A stretch of DNA of 64,000 nucleotides from NCBI RefSeq assembly GCF_024494575.1, contig NZ_JANHDO010000002.1, forward strand, positions 186,001 to 250,000. Reading direction: 5' to 3'. Below the pieces are notes generated by a model. The model did not search any database. It saw only the letters and a list, made by a program, of their open reading frames with translations, and was not told the origin of the DNA. The translations under genes and the position numbers were made by a program. This stretch comes from Halorubrum salinum. Its GTDB lineage: Archaea; Halobacteriota; Halobacteria; Halobacteriales; Haloferacaceae. Below, piece by piece: positions 44,216 through 53,523 of this stretch (position 1 is its first letter; each line of letters opens with the position of its first letter).

Positions 44216-45187
44216 TCAGGCCTCCGACGGGGCCGCCGCGCGGTCGCGGATGAGTTCGCGGATCTCCTCCGGGTCCGAGATGCCGGCGAGCTCCTCACAG
44301 GAGACGAGCGCGGTGCCGTCGACGGACTCGCGTCGCTCGTCTCCCTCCGTGAAGTAGACGGAGCGAGTGCGCGCCACCTCGCCGATCGACGACATGATCC
44401 GTGCGCGTTTCTCCGCGGCCGGCGTGAACGTCGAGTGGCCCGTGAGCACGCGCGTCACGGCGCTGTCCTCGTCCTCGGAGACGGCCTTGAACGGGGCCCT
44501 CGCCGTCGGGTGGACCGTGAATCCCGCCTTGGTGAGCACGTGGACGACGTGTTCGTCGTCGGGGTCGGTGTCGGGTGCCGCTGGCGTCGGGTCCGAGTCG
44601 CGGACCTCTTCGGCCCCGTCGAGCACGTCGACGGGGCTCGAAAACGGCTCGTCGAACAGCTCTTCGAGTTGCACCGCGACTTCGATGGAGGCGTTCATCC
44701 CGTCCTCGTACTTCGAGACGGTCCGGCGGGAGACGCCGAGCTCGGTCGCGAGGCGACCGAGCGACCAGCCGCGCTCCTCGCGCTCGTCGGCGAGGAGGTC
44801 GCCGTCGAGGCTGACGTACAGCCCGCCGGGGGCCGCGTAGATGAGCGGCGGCATTCCCTCCACGAACAGCTCGTAGGCGGTGTCCGGGTTGATCACGGGG
44901 ACGCCGTGTCGGAAGTAGACGACGCCGGGTTTCAGGTCCTCGTCGCGCGTCCGGATCCCGATCACCATCGGCGTGGCCTGCAGGTACTCGCCGAGCCGTC
45001 GCATCTCCGCGCCGGTCTCCGCGTCGAGGGCGTCGACGTTGCCGAGAATCTTCAGTAACAGCAGGTCCTCGTCGCGGCGCGCCGCCACGTCGAAGCTCTT
45101 TGGCCGGACCGCACACCGGTCGCTCACGCGGAACCCCGCGTCCTCCAGCATCGCGGTGACGTTCCCGATCAGCGCAGTCCGGGACAT
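44216..45187 (-). CDS. Archaeal HTH-type transcriptional regulator (COG1395-like)
   Basis: 323-residue archaeal regulator. The N-terminal half ([22 protein letters not shown], then [19 protein letters not shown]) looks like a nuclease-fold-like domain without obvious catalytic residues. A central XRE helix-turn-helix follows ([23 protein letters not shown], about residues 140-162). The C-terminal half repeats an alpha/beta domain ([18 protein letters not shown]). This matches the 'putative HTH-type transcriptional regulatory protein' family found across Euryarchaeota. It converges with minD4 and diverges from tiaS. Target genes are unknown. A TATATAT stretch lies just upstream of the start. 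Confidence 0.85.
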   Translation of the reverse strand: MSRTALIGNVTAMLEDAGFRVSDRCAVRPKSFDVAARRDEDLLLLKILGNVDALDAETGAEMRRLGEYLQATPMVIGIRTRDEDLKPGVVYFRHGVPVINPDTAYELFVEGMPPLIYAAPGGLYVSLDGDLLADEREERGWSLGRLATELGVSRRTVSKYEDGMNASIEVAVQLEELFDEPFSSPVDVLDGAEEVRDSDPTPAAPDTDPDDEHVVHVLTKAGFTVHPTARAPFKAVSEDEDSAVTRVLTGHSTFTPAAEKRARIMSSIGEVARTRSVYFTEGDERRESVDGTALVSCEELAGISDPEEIRELIRDRAAAPSEA

Positions 45188-45379
45188 AGTCGAGACAAGC
45201 GGTTCGGCGTATATATGCGTTGTGTCAGTCGCGCTCGCCCGAACGCGCCGCTCGCTTGCGATTTCGCCTCGGTCGCCCCCGGCAGCGTTATATACTCGAC
45301 CCGCACCGGCGCGCCGGCGAGTCGCGTCGTCGACGAGCCGCCCCGAAACCGGTTTGTCTGCGAGGCGGGAATCACGGGC

Positions 45380-46807
45380 ATGGTCATCGTCGCCCTCGAC
45401 GACACCGACTCCCGCGAGCGCGGCATGTGCACGACGTACGTCGGCGCGCGCCTCGCCGAGCGCCTCGCGGCCGCGGGCGGTCGGGTCGAGCGGCGGCTGC
45501 TCGTCCGGCTCAACCCGGCCGTGAAACACAAGACCCGCGGGAACGCCGCCGTCGCGCTCCACGTCGACGAGATCGACGCCGACGAGGCGTTCGAGGTCGC
45601 CGCGGTCACCGTCCGCGAGTTCGCGGTCCCGGCCGACCCGCGTACCTCGCCCGGGCTCGTCGTCGCCGACGTCGACCCCGCGTCGCTCCCGTCTGAGGTC
45701 GCGGCGTTCTCTCGGCGTGCGCTCCGGCACCGGATCGCCCTCGAAGAGGCCCTGTCGCTCGCGGACTCTCGCGGCTATCGCCACGCCGCCTTCGGCACCG
45801 GCGGCGCGGGAGACACGGACGACGTGGCCGGGCGCGGCCGAATCGGCGCGCTCGCCGCGGTCGGCGCGCGGGCGGCGTTCGACGACTGGACCGTGGAGCA
45901 CATCTCGTACCGGGAGCTGGACCGCTGCGGAACTCCCCGCGAGGTCGACGCGGAGAGCGTCTTCGCCGCCGCCGACGCGGCGTACCCGACCGTCTGGGAC
46001 ACCGTCGATCGCGGCACGGGCGAGGTCGTGTGCGTCCCCAACGCGCCCGGGCCGATCCTCTACGGGATCCGCGGGGACGACGCCGCGGCCTGTCGGGAGG
46101 TCGCCACGTCGATCGAGAGCGAACCCGTGGCGCGCGCCGAGACCTTCCTGACGAACCAGGGCACCGACGCGCACCTCGCGCCGGGGACGATCGGGGACCT
46201 CCGCGACGGGGCGGGCTACCGCGTCGACGGCGTCGTCGCCACCGATCCGGAGACGAAACGCGGGGGACACGTCCACGTCGACGTCGCGGACGGCGGAGGC
46301 GACGGCCCCGGTGACGAGGGTGGCGGCCCCGGTGACGAGGATGATGGCTCCGGTGACGAAGGTGGCGTCGTCGACGCCGTCGGCTCCCGCGGCGACCGTC
46401 TCCGCTGTGTCGCGTTCGAGCCGACCGGCCGGTTCCGCGACCGGGTCCGCGCGCTCCGCCCGGGCGACCGCGTGACGGTCTGCGGCGAGCACGAGCGGCG
46501 GGCGCTCCCGGACCGAGCGGACGAGGCGGGGACGCTGAAGCTGGAGAAGCTCGCGGTCCGCGACCTCGTTCGCACCGAGAAGGCGGTTCCGGCGTGTCCC
46601 GACTGCGGGCGGTCGATGTCGTCGGCGGGACGGAATCAGGGCTATCGCTGTCGCGACTGCGGGACGGACGCGTCCGGGAAGGTCGACCGCGAGGTCGACC
46701 GCGCGCTCGAGGCCGGTTGGTACGAGGTACCGCCGAGCGCTCGGCGGCACGTGGCGAAGCCGCTCGTCCGCGGCGGGTTCGACGCGCCGACGCGTCCGGA
46801 GCGGTAG
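45380..46807 (+). CDS. tiaS: tRNA(Ile2) 2-agmatinylcytidine synthetase
   Basis: 475-residue enzyme that attaches agmatine to C34 of tRNA-Ile(CAU) so that it reads AUA, an archaea-specific modification. The start [29 protein letters not shown] is diagnostic. It also shows [19 protein letters not shown], the central [22 protein letters not shown]-fold entry, and a C-terminal zinc ribbon (CPDCGRSM...YRCRDCG). A Gly/Asp/Glu low-complexity insert with repeated GDEGG lies near residues 305-335 (46,290-46,375), inside the OB-fold region. The ATG at 45380 directly begins the conserved motif. Confidence 0.95.
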   Translation: MVIVALDDTDSRERGMCTTYVGARLAERLAAAGGRVERRLLVRLNPAVKHKTRGNAAVALHVDEIDADEAFEVAAVTVREFAVPADPRTSPGLVVADVDPASLPSEVAAFSRRALRHRIALEEALSLADSRGYRHAAFGTGGAGDTDDVAGRGRIGALAAVGARAAFDDWTVEHISYRELDRCGTPREVDAESVFAAADAAYPTVWDTVDRGTGEVVCVPNAPGPILYGIRGDDAAACREVATSIESEPVARAETFLTNQGTDAHLAPGTIGDLRDGAGYRVDGVVATDPETKRGGHVHVDVADGGGDGPGDEGGGPGDEDDGSGDEGGVVDAVGSRGDRLRCVAFEPTGRFRDRVRALRPGDRVTVCGEHERRALPDRADEAGTLKLEKLAVRDLVRTEKAVPACPDCGRSMSSAGRNQGYRCRDCGTDASGKVDREVDRALEAGWYEVPPSARRHVAKPLVRGGFDAPTRPER

Positions 46808-46850
46808 GCGAGGTCGATCCGGGAGGCGATATCGATCCGAACGCGGCGCG

Positions 46851-47078
46851 TCAGTCGAGGTCGAACGCCGTCCGCCACTCGTCGGCGCGGTCGAGGGCCG
46901 CCTCGCGCGATCCGATCCGCTCGCGCTCGTAGGTCGACTCGTCTGCCGCCTGCTCCATGACGTCCAGCCGGACGACGAACTCGCCGTCGCCGCGCTCGCG
47001 GACCCGCACCGTCGCGTATCCGTCCGACCGTTCCCACTCGGTGACCACGTCGTCCTCTCGGCCGAGCGTCCAGCTCAT
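46851..47078 (-). CDS. Small haloarchaeal protein of unknown function
   Basis: 75-residue acidic protein ([20 protein letters not shown]...) with an alternating strand pattern ([21 protein letters not shown]) and a C-terminal helix ending [12 protein letters not shown]. It has the look of a compact beta-sheet domain conserved in haloarchaea, but I cannot name a family securely. The ATG at 47078 is preferred; the longer frame overlaps the upstream zinc-protein gene. No catalytic residues are evident. Confidence 0.65.
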   Translation of the reverse strand: MSWTLGREDDVVTEWERSDGYATVRVRERGDGEFVVRLDVMEQAADESTYERERIGSREAALDRADEWRTAFDLD

Positions 47079-47101
47079 ACCGGAACCGGTGGTTCCGGCG
47101 G

Positions 47102-47290
47102 CTAAAGCGGCGCGGTTCGGCGGCCGGGCCCCAGCGCGGTCGACCCCGGCGCGGCCGAGTACGCACACCGCGGGCAGACGGCGTATCCGAGCGCGTCGTA
47201 CGGCACCGACGCCGACGGAGCCGTCACGTCGCACTCGGGGCAGTCGAACAGCCCCGCGTCGGTCGCCTCTGATTCGGGTGTCGTTCCCAT
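47102..47290 (-). CDS. Small zinc-ribbon protein
   Basis: 62-residue protein with two CxxC knuckles (FDCPECDVTAP and YAVCPRCAYS) that should bind one zinc. It has a short disordered N-terminus and a basic C-terminus. Such mini zinc proteins are frequent in haloarchaea, and their roles are mostly untested. A TATA-like CATACTTATG occurs about 25-35 bases upstream of the ATG. It is the first of two small genes on this strand, 23 bases apart. Confidence 0.72.
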   Translation of the reverse strand: MGTTPESEATDAGLFDCPECDVTAPSASVPYDALGYAVCPRCAYSAAPGSTALGPGRRTAPL

Positions 47291-47497
47291 GATCTTCGAT
47301 ACCACGAACACCGACATAAGTATGCGTTGCTTGAAACTATCCACGCGTGTGAGAATCGACGCTCTCAGGCCGTGAGGCGAGTGGTAATCGAGTCTGCGGG
47401 TCACTCGTCTCACGACTTCTCTCGGCGACCGAGACGGTGGGGAAGCCGACAGACCTGCGACCGCGGCGTATATCCGAACGCCGAGCGGAGGTCCGGT

Positions 47498-48679
47498 ATG
47501 ACCGGGGAGCGGGGTGCGGACGGCGAGACGGGAACGGGCGGCGGAGCCGGGACGGAAACGACGGTCGACGTCCACGCGACGCGACGTGGGCGCGCGGCCG
47601 ACCGGCTCCGCGAGGTCGACGCCGAGGGCCTGATCTGTTTCCCGAGCCGCAACCTCCGGTACCTCACCGGATTCACGGCGGAGCCGGACGAGAGACACCT
47701 CTTTCTCGTCGTTCCGGCGACCGATCATCCGCGCGACGATCCCGTCCTGTTCGTTCCCGCTCTCTACGGGAGTCAGGTCCGATCGGAGACGACGGTCGCG
47801 GACGTGCGGACGTGGGCGGACGGCGACGACCCGGCGACCGCCGTCCGCGACCTGCTCGCCGAGTGCGGCCTCCGCGAGGGTCGGCTCCTCGTCGACGACA
47901 CCATGTGGGCGACGTTCACGCAGGACCTCCGCGCGGTCGCGCCGGACGCGACGTGGGGGCTCGCGAGCGAGGCGCTCGCGCCCCTTCGCGCCCGAAAAGA
48001 CGAAACCGAACTGGCGGCGATGCGGGCGGCGGCCGCGGCCGCGGACGCGGCCGTCGACGACCTCCGCGCGCTCGGCGCGGACGCGGTGGGGATGACGGAG
48101 GCCGAGCTCGCCGATCGGATCGTCGACCGCATGGAGGCGCACGGGGGTCGCGGGACCGCCTTCGAGCCGATCGTCGGAGCGGGACCGAACGGCGCGAAGC
48201 CCCACCACGGCCACGGCGACCGCGAGATCGCCGCGGGCGAGCCCGTCGTGTGCGACTTCGGCACGCGGGTCGACGGCTATCCGTCCGACCAGACGCGGAC
48301 GCTCGTCTTCGGCGGCGACCCGCCCGCGGCGTACGCGGAGGTCCACGAGGTCGTCCGCGAGGCGCAGGCCGCCGCGGTCGACGCCGTCGAGCCGGGCGTC
48401 CCCGCCGAGGCCGTCGACCGGGCGGCGAGGGCGGTCGTCGAGAACGCGGGCTACGGCGACGCGTTCGTCCACCGGACCGGCCACGGCGTGGGGCTCGACG
48501 TCCACGAGGAGCCGTATATCGTCGCGGGCAACGACCGTCGGCTGGAGCCGGGGATGGTGTTCTCCGTCGAGCCCGGGATCTACCTCGACGGGCGGTTCGG
48601 CTGTCGGATCGAGGACCTCGTCGTCGTCACGGAGGAGGGCTGCGAGCGGCTGAACGACACCGACCGCGGCTGGCGCTGA
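47498..48679 (+). CDS. M24-family aminopeptidase (Xaa-Pro dipeptidase-like)
   Basis: 393-residue metallopeptidase of the 'pita-bread' fold. The N-terminal creatinase-like domain (about residues 25-160) contains ICFPSRNLRYLTGF. The catalytic domain (about 165-390) keeps the metal ligands: Asp in VVCDFGTRVDGYPSDQTRT, His in RTGHGVGLDVHEEP, Glu in VFSVEPGIYLDG, and Glu in CRIEDLVVVTEEG. It removes N-terminal residues from Xaa-Pro peptides in peptide turnover. A Gly/Thr-rich disordered lead of about 25 residues precedes the fold. A CGTATATCC box about 25-30 bases before the ATG supports this start. Confidence 0.92.
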   Translation: MTGERGADGETGTGGGAGTETTVDVHATRRGRAADRLREVDAEGLICFPSRNLRYLTGFTAEPDERHLFLVVPATDHPRDDPVLFVPALYGSQVRSETTVADVRTWADGDDPATAVRDLLAECGLREGRLLVDDTMWATFTQDLRAVAPDATWGLASEALAPLRARKDETELAAMRAAAAAADAAVDDLRALGADAVGMTEAELADRIVDRMEAHGGRGTAFEPIVGAGPNGAKPHHGHGDREIAAGEPVVCDFGTRVDGYPSDQTRTLVFGGDPPAAYAEVHEVVREAQAAAVDAVEPGVPAEAVDRAARAVVENAGYGDAFVHRTGHGVGLDVHEEPYIVAGNDRRLEPGMVFSVEPGIYLDGRFGCRIEDLVVVTEEGCERLNDTDRGWR

Positions 48680-48750
48680 CCGGCGAGACGGGCGGACCCG
48701 CCCGGAGCAGCATCGAAACCATTAGTGTGGCCGGAACGGAACCGACGGGT

Positions 48751-49047
48751 ATGAGCGACACCGACGAGGCCGAGGAGGCCGAAGACGTCGAACCGGCCGT
48801 CGAGCTCGGCGATCGAGTGGACGTGGCCGGCGAGCCGATCGCGCGCGTCGCGTCCCGGCTCACGTGGCCCGCCACGCGCAGCGACGTGGCGAACCAGGAG
48901 GGCGACGCCGCGATCCGGACCCCGGACGGCCCCCGAGACCTCGACGACGTGCTCGCGGACGCCGAGGTCCCGCTGTTCGAGAGCCGGAGCGAGTTCGTCG
49001 CGACGGTCGAGGATCTGGTGGGTCGCGGGCCTGTCGCGACGGAGTAG
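48751..49047 (+). CDS. Small acidic haloarchaeal protein, DUF5789-like
   Basis: 98-residue acidic protein. The core VASRLTWPATRSDVANQEGDAAIRT, then PDGPRDLDDVLADA, matches my memory of the haloarchaeal DUF5789 family, whose function is unknown. The first 20 residues are almost all Asp, Glu and Ala. It starts 71 bases after the peptidase gene and may share its transcript. No metal-binding or membrane features. Confidence 0.7.
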   Translation: MSDTDEAEEAEDVEPAVELGDRVDVAGEPIARVASRLTWPATRSDVANQEGDAAIRTPDGPRDLDDVLADAEVPLFESRSEFVATVEDLVGRGPVATE

Positions 49048-49145
49048 TCGGCCGGCGAACCGCGGTCGTCGACGGCCGCTGACCGCCAGCTCCGGGGTCC
49101 CTTCCCCGTCGCGGGCTTTTTACTGGAGCGCCTCGGACCCAGGGC

Positions 49146-49598
49146 ATGGCGATCCCCTTCGATCCGCACGAACTCGGCCCCGAGGCGTACGGCGAGACGA
49201 CGGCGACCCTCTCGACCGACCACGAGTCGGCGATCGAGCGCGTACGCGAGGTGTGTACCGACGCCGGGTTCGGCGTCCCCGTCGAGTTCTCTCCGTCCGA
49301 ACTTTTAAACGAGAAGGTGAACGCCGACCGCGACCCGTACTACGTGCTCGGCGCGTGTAACCCCGCGGTGGCGGACCGCGCGCTCGACGCGACCGACGGT
49401 CGGATCGGCGGGCTCTTTCCCTGCAACATGGTCATCCGCGAGGTCGAACCGGGCGAACAGGAGGTGTACCACGTCTCGATCATGAAGATCGCTCGGCTGC
49501 TCGGCATGCCCGCCGACGACGAGGCGATGGACGCGATCGTCGACGACACCGGCGAGATGGTCGACGCCGTGTTCGCGGAGCTGGAAGCCGGGGAGTGA
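49146..49598 (+). CDS. DUF302-domain protein
   Basis: 150-residue soluble protein with a single DUF302 domain. Visible parts are the amphipathic opening (ESAIERVREVCTDAGFGVPVEF), the central YYVLGACNPAVADRAL with its conserved Cys-Asn-Pro, and GGLFPCNMVIREVEPG. DUF302 proteins form small alpha/beta dimers and have been suggested to bind small ligands; function is not known. A GCTTTTTAC box about 30 bases before the ATG supports the start. It is convergent with the aminopeptidase gene. Confidence 0.9.
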   Translation: MAIPFDPHELGPEAYGETTATLSTDHESAIERVREVCTDAGFGVPVEFSPSELLNEKVNADRDPYYVLGACNPAVADRALDATDGRIGGLFPCNMVIREVEPGEQEVYHVSIMKIARLLGMPADDEAMDAIVDDTGEMVDAVFAELEAGE

Positions 49599-49636
49599 TA
49601 GGTCGCCGGGGAGCAGTCGCTCTGCGTCCCGAACGA

Positions 49637-50623
49637 TCAGAGCGTTCGAGCGTGTTCGAGCACCGCCTCTTCGCGAAACGTTCCCCGGCTGAGAACGGTG
49701 AACCCGTCGAAGGTGACCGTCGCCTCGGTGAGCGTCATGTCGAGGTGGAGATCGCACGCGACGCTCCCGCCGAGCGTGATGTTGTCTCCGATCGCGACGT
49801 GCATCGTGCCCCGTCTCTTCTTGTCCGTGGCTTGGTTCCCCGTGAGCTGGACGTCCGGATTCGTCCCGATAGACGGGGCTTCCGCGATGTTACGCGCGCA
49901 CTCTCCCGCCGACTCGACGAGCTTCGACAGTTCCGCTGCCTGTGTGCCCCCCGAAATCTCCTCGACTCTCCCGTCTTCGACCGTCAGCTCCACGGGGCTG
50001 TCGAGTTGCCCGAGCCCGTCGATCGAGTAGTCGACGACGACCGTGCCCTGCGCGCTCCCTTCGACCGGGGTGATCGCGGACTTCCCGGCGGGCAGGACGA
50101 CGAGCCCCTGATCGAACCCGTCGTCTATCGGGAACCCGCTGCGACCGTTCAGGTTGACCGATAGCTCCGTTCCCCTCTCGTCCGTTATCCGCGCGGACTC
50201 GGCGTCGGTTTGGATCGCAGCGACCGCCCTCGTCACGTCCATCAACGCGTCGTAGTCCGTGTCCATCTGGTCCATCATGACGTCCTCGGAGACGCCTCGC
50301 ATGAGGACGAAGCGCGTCCCGGACTCCGACGCGTCTCTCCTGGCGTCCGTATGAGCGATGTCGTACGTCCCCACGTCGATGACGACGTCTGCCGCTTCGA
50401 GCGCGCCGGCGACCGCCGCCGGCTGCTCGACGTTGTGTCCGTCGAGCCGCGGCTTCACCAGAAGCGAGACCGTCGCCCCGGTCGCCCTGGCCGCGCTCGC
50501 GATCGGGCGGGCGACGTGTACCATCAACGGGTCGGTGAGGACGACGACCTCCTCGTCGGACCGTATCTCTCCAACGTTTTCCACGACGTCCCGGCTGATC
50601 TCGCTGTATTCGAGTTCTCTCAC
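49637..50623 (-). CDS. M29/NicX-like aminopeptidase-family protein
   Basis: 328-residue protein resembling the thermophilic aminopeptidase M29 (AmpS) fold, which also includes the ring-opening dioxygenase NicX. The late segments AECARNIAEAPSIGTNP, GTMHVAIGDNITLGG and CDLHLDMTLTEATVTFDG carry the Glu, His and HxD positions used as metal ligands. It starts with GTG (50,621-50,623), which a 6-bp hairpin overlaps. It is shorter than typical M29 peptidases (about 410 residues), so peptidase activity is uncertain and a NicX-like metal enzyme is possible. Confidence 0.78.
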   Translation of the reverse strand: MRELEYSEISRDVVENVGEIRSDEEVVVLTDPLMVHVARPIASAARATGATVSLLVKPRLDGHNVEQPAAVAGALEAADVVIDVGTYDIAHTDARRDASESGTRFVLMRGVSEDVMMDQMDTDYDALMDVTRAVAAIQTDAESARITDERGTELSVNLNGRSGFPIDDGFDQGLVVLPAGKSAITPVEGSAQGTVVVDYSIDGLGQLDSPVELTVEDGRVEEISGGTQAAELSKLVESAGECARNIAEAPSIGTNPDVQLTGNQATDKKRRGTMHVAIGDNITLGGSVACDLHLDMTLTEATVTFDGFTVLSRGTFREEAVLEHARTL

Positions 50624-50695
50624 GCTGCTAACACAGCGTTCGACGTTCAGGTATGTGTAGCGGTTTGTTTCGAATTCCGGAATTTAATAAAAAAG
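50622..50695 (-). promoter_or_regulatory. Leader hairpin and AT-rich promoter of the M29-like gene
   Basis: ACGCTG (50622-50627) and CAGCGT (50634-50639) form a 6-bp stem that overlaps the GTG start. Further upstream are a 12-base palindrome AATTCCGGAATT (50672-50683) and an AT-rich CTTTTTTATTAAATT-type element (about 50681-50695, minus strand). The long leader is unusual here. Confidence 0.4.
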
Positions 50696-50827
50696 ACGCC
50701 GCGACGAACGGAGCCTTCTGCCGACTCGCTACCGAGCCGATCGCTTCGAGCGTCCGAGACACGCGCGGCGTCTTCCGACGGTGCCTGACCGTCGGTTATA
50801 TTTCGGCCGCGCGTGTGCGCCGTCGAC

Positions 50828-51898
50828 TCAGTCGTCCGCGGTCGCCGCGTCGGGCTCGGGCTCGTACAGCTCGTCGGCGCGCTCGCGCTCGGTGAGGTAC
50901 TCGTCGGCGTCGAGCGCCGCCTGACACCCCATCCCGGCTGCGGTCACGGCCTGCTGGTAGTGGAAGTCGACCACGTCGCCCGCGCCGAACAGGCCGTCGA
51001 CGCCCGTGTCGGTCTGGTTGCCGCCGCGGCCGCCCTCGGTGATCAGGTAGCCGTCGTCGTCGGTCTCGACGCCGATCCCCTCTAGGAAGTCCGTGTTCGG
51101 CGTGTGGCCGATAGCGAAGAACACCGCGCCCACGTCGAAGTCGTACTCCTCGACCTCGTCGGCCGTCGCGGCGTCCTCCAGCTTCTCCTTCGGATGGCCG
51201 TCAGGGTGCTCGACGAGGGTGACGCGGTCGATCCCCTCTTCGGGCGTGCCGTGGATCTCGGTGAGTTCGGTGTTCAACAGCAGTTCGATCTCGCCGTCGT
51301 CGACCTTCTCCATCGTGCGGTCGATCCACACGTCCTCGGCGCGGAACTCCTCGCGGCGGTGCGCGATGTAGACGGTGTCCGCGAACTTCGTGAGGAAGTT
51401 CGCCTCCTCCATGGCCGCGTCGCCGCCGCCGACGACGAGCATGTCCTCGCCGCGGAAGAACGCGCCGTCACACGTCGCACACGTCGAGAGGCCGTACCCC
51501 ATCAGTTCGTCTTCGCCCGGCACGCCGAGCGTTCGCGCGCTGGCACCGGAGGCGGCGATCACGGCGTCCGCGGTGTAGACGTCGCCGTCGGAGAGCTCGA
51601 CCCGGAAGTGCCCCGCGGGCTCCTTCGAGACGTCCTCGATGATCCCGTTTCGGGTGTCCGCACCGAACTTCTTCGCCTGCTCTTTCATGTTGTTGATGAG
51701 GTCCGGCCCGGAGATCCCCTCGGGGAAGCCAGGGTAGTTCTCCACGTCGGTGGTGAGCGTGAGCTGGCCGCCCGGCTCGTCGCCCTCGACGATCAGGGGG
51801 TCGTTGTTCGACCGCGCGGCGTAGATCCCGGCGGTGAGGCCGGAGATTCCCGTGCCGGCGATGATCAGTCGGCGGTGTTCGACGGGGTCGTCGGTCAT
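50828..51898 (-). CDS. trxB: Thioredoxin reductase
   Basis: 356-residue FAD/NADPH oxidoreductase that reduces thioredoxin. The FAD-binding motif is GTGISGLTAGIYAAR, the redox-active disulfide is in STCATCDGAFF (CxxC), and the NADPH site is VVGGGDAAMEE followed by HRREEFR. The second FAD motif is in DGLFGAGDVVDFHYQQAVTAAGMGCQAALDADEYL. There is a C-terminal acidic tail after residue 335. NADPH rather than NADH is suggested by the HRRxxxR motif. A TATA-like TACATACTTC lies 22-31 bases upstream. Confidence 0.96.
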   Translation of the reverse strand: MTDDPVEHRRLIIAGTGISGLTAGIYAARSNNDPLIVEGDEPGGQLTLTTDVENYPGFPEGISGPDLINNMKEQAKKFGADTRNGIIEDVSKEPAGHFRVELSDGDVYTADAVIAASGASARTLGVPGEDELMGYGLSTCATCDGAFFRGEDMLVVGGGDAAMEEANFLTKFADTVYIAHRREEFRAEDVWIDRTMEKVDDGEIELLLNTELTEIHGTPEEGIDRVTLVEHPDGHPKEKLEDAATADEVEEYDFDVGAVFFAIGHTPNTDFLEGIGVETDDDGYLITEGGRGGNQTDTGVDGLFGAGDVVDFHYQQAVTAAGMGCQAALDADEYLTERERADELYEPEPDAATADD

Positions 51899-51987
51899 GT
51901 CTGGACGTTCGCCGTCGCGAAGTATGTAGGTTGCGCCCTCGGGCGCGCCGCTCGGAACACCGAGTTCACGGCGGCGTCACCGCGGCG

Positions 51988-52074
51988 TCAGCGCGTCGGA
52001 AACTCCGGCACTACGTCGTCAGCGCGCCGTCACACACCAGCACCGGGCCGTCAGTCCGTCGGGAACTCCGGCAC
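51988..52074. repeat. Imperfect 24-bp direct repeat of the 3' end of the DHH gene
   Basis: The last coding bases plus stop of the DHH gene (52051-52074) recur 63 bases further downstream (51988-52011) with 21 of 24 positions equal. The copy still encodes VPEFPTR-stop on the minus strand. It looks like a remnant of a local duplication. Confidence 0.6.
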
Positions 52075-53487
52075 CGACCCGGTCGGCGGCGACGGCGCGT
52101 CGTCGAGCGCCTCGAAGAAGCGCCCGGCGACGAACGCCTCGACGACCTCCGTCAACGACTCCGAGTCCGACGCATCCTCCAAGATGCCGAGCGGAACCTG
52201 CGCGCCGGCCATGCTCGCGTGCCCGCCCGCGGAGCCGACGGGGTCGAGCGCGTCGCGGAGCAGTTCGCCGACGTCGAGGTCCGCGCCGCGGGCCCGGGCC
52301 GAGCCGTAGATCACGCCGTCCATGTAGCCGAAGACGAACGTCACCGCGATCCCGTCGAGATCGAGGAGACGCTCCGCGGCCTGCGCGAGGGTGTCGCGGT
52401 CGGCTATCTCGCCGACGCAGGAGGCGACCGTCGACCCCCGAACGTCGCGCCGCTCGATGGCGCGCGCGATAACGCGGAGGGTCTCGGGGCTCACGCTCGG
52501 ACTCTCGACGCGTTCGAGCGTCGCCTCGTCCGCCTGCGACGACAGCGACGCCGCGGCCTCGAAGTCGGGGATAGACGTCGACCGCGTGAAGTCCTTCGTG
52601 TCGATGCGGATCCCGTACAACAGGGCGGTCGCGAGCGCGCGGTCGGGCGTGATCCCGATACGCGAGAGGTACGACTCGATCAGCGTGCTCGTCGCGCCGA
52701 CGTCGGGTCGGATGTCGACGAACTCCCCGGCGACGGGGCCGCGCGGCGGATGGTGGTCGACGACGATGTCGACGGGGTGACCCTCCGGGAGGCTGTCGTT
52801 GATGCCGGCGCGGGAGTGGTCGACGAGGGCGACGCCGCCGTAGTCGTCGAGGTCGACCTCGTCGACGGTCCGCAGCGAGAGGTCGAGCAAGTTCACCATC
52901 GCGCGGTTCTCCTGATGAGCGATCTCGCCGCCGTAACAGGAGTCGGCCGGGACGCCGGCCGACTCGGCGATCCGCGCCAGTCCCAGCGCGCTCGCGATGG
53001 CGTCGGGGTCGGGGTTGTCGTGTGCGACCACGAGCAGCGGGCCGGTGAGGTCGCGGAGCACGGACAGAAGCCGGACCGGCTCCTCGGTGGCGTCGGCACC
53101 CGTCGCCTCCAGGACGCGGGCGGCGATGGCCTCGACGGGATCGACGACGCGGTCGGCGGTCGCGTCGAGCGTCGCCCGCTGGTCGGACGTGGGGTCGTCC
53201 CCGACGTACGCGACGATCGTCGCGTCGGGGTATCGGCCGCTCGCGGCGCGCGCGGCGGCGACGTTACGCGCGGGATCGTCTCCCGCGACGAAGACGACCG
53301 CGGCGTCGGCGGGATACGCGGACCGGTCCGTCGGATCGGCCTCGACGACGGCGACGTTGCGGTCGCGGAGCGTCGACGCCCACCCGCTGTCGTCGGTGAT
53401 CGCGACGAGCTCGTCGCGGTCGTCGCGCGTCCGCTCGACGAACGTGTTCCCGACCGCGCTACAGCCGAGCAGCAGACGCCGGGCCAT
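52051..53487 (-). CDS. DHH/DHHA1-family phosphoesterase with TrkA-N-like domain
   Basis: 478-residue protein. Residues about 1-125 resemble a nucleotide-binding TrkA-N/RCK domain (RLLLGCSAVGNTF, AVVEADPTDRSAYP). The DHH domain follows with VAHDNPDPDAIASALGL, ALVDHSRAG and the signature VDHHPPRG. The C-terminal DHHA1 domain has GGHASMAGAQVPLG near residues 420-435. This architecture is typical of archaeal proteins related to GdpP/NrnA phosphodiesterases that degrade nanoRNA or cyclic dinucleotides. The exact substrate is unknown. It is followed by a degenerate copy of its own 3' end. Confidence 0.9.
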   Translation of the reverse strand: MARRLLLGCSAVGNTFVERTRDDRDELVAITDDSGWASTLRDRNVAVVEADPTDRSAYPADAAVVFVAGDDPARNVAAARAASGRYPDATIVAYVGDDPTSDQRATLDATADRVVDPVEAIAARVLEATGADATEEPVRLLSVLRDLTGPLLVVAHDNPDPDAIASALGLARIAESAGVPADSCYGGEIAHQENRAMVNLLDLSLRTVDEVDLDDYGGVALVDHSRAGINDSLPEGHPVDIVVDHHPPRGPVAGEFVDIRPDVGATSTLIESYLSRIGITPDRALATALLYGIRIDTKDFTRSTSIPDFEAAASLSSQADEATLERVESPSVSPETLRVIARAIERRDVRGSTVASCVGEIADRDTLAQAAERLLDLDGIAVTFVFGYMDGVIYGSARARGADLDVGELLRDALDPVGSAGGHASMAGAQVPLGILEDASDSESLTEVVEAFVAGRFFEALDDAPSPPTGSVPEFPTD

Positions 53488-53523
53488 ACCCCCGCGAGGG
53501 AGTCGGGAAGGAAAACGCTGCCG

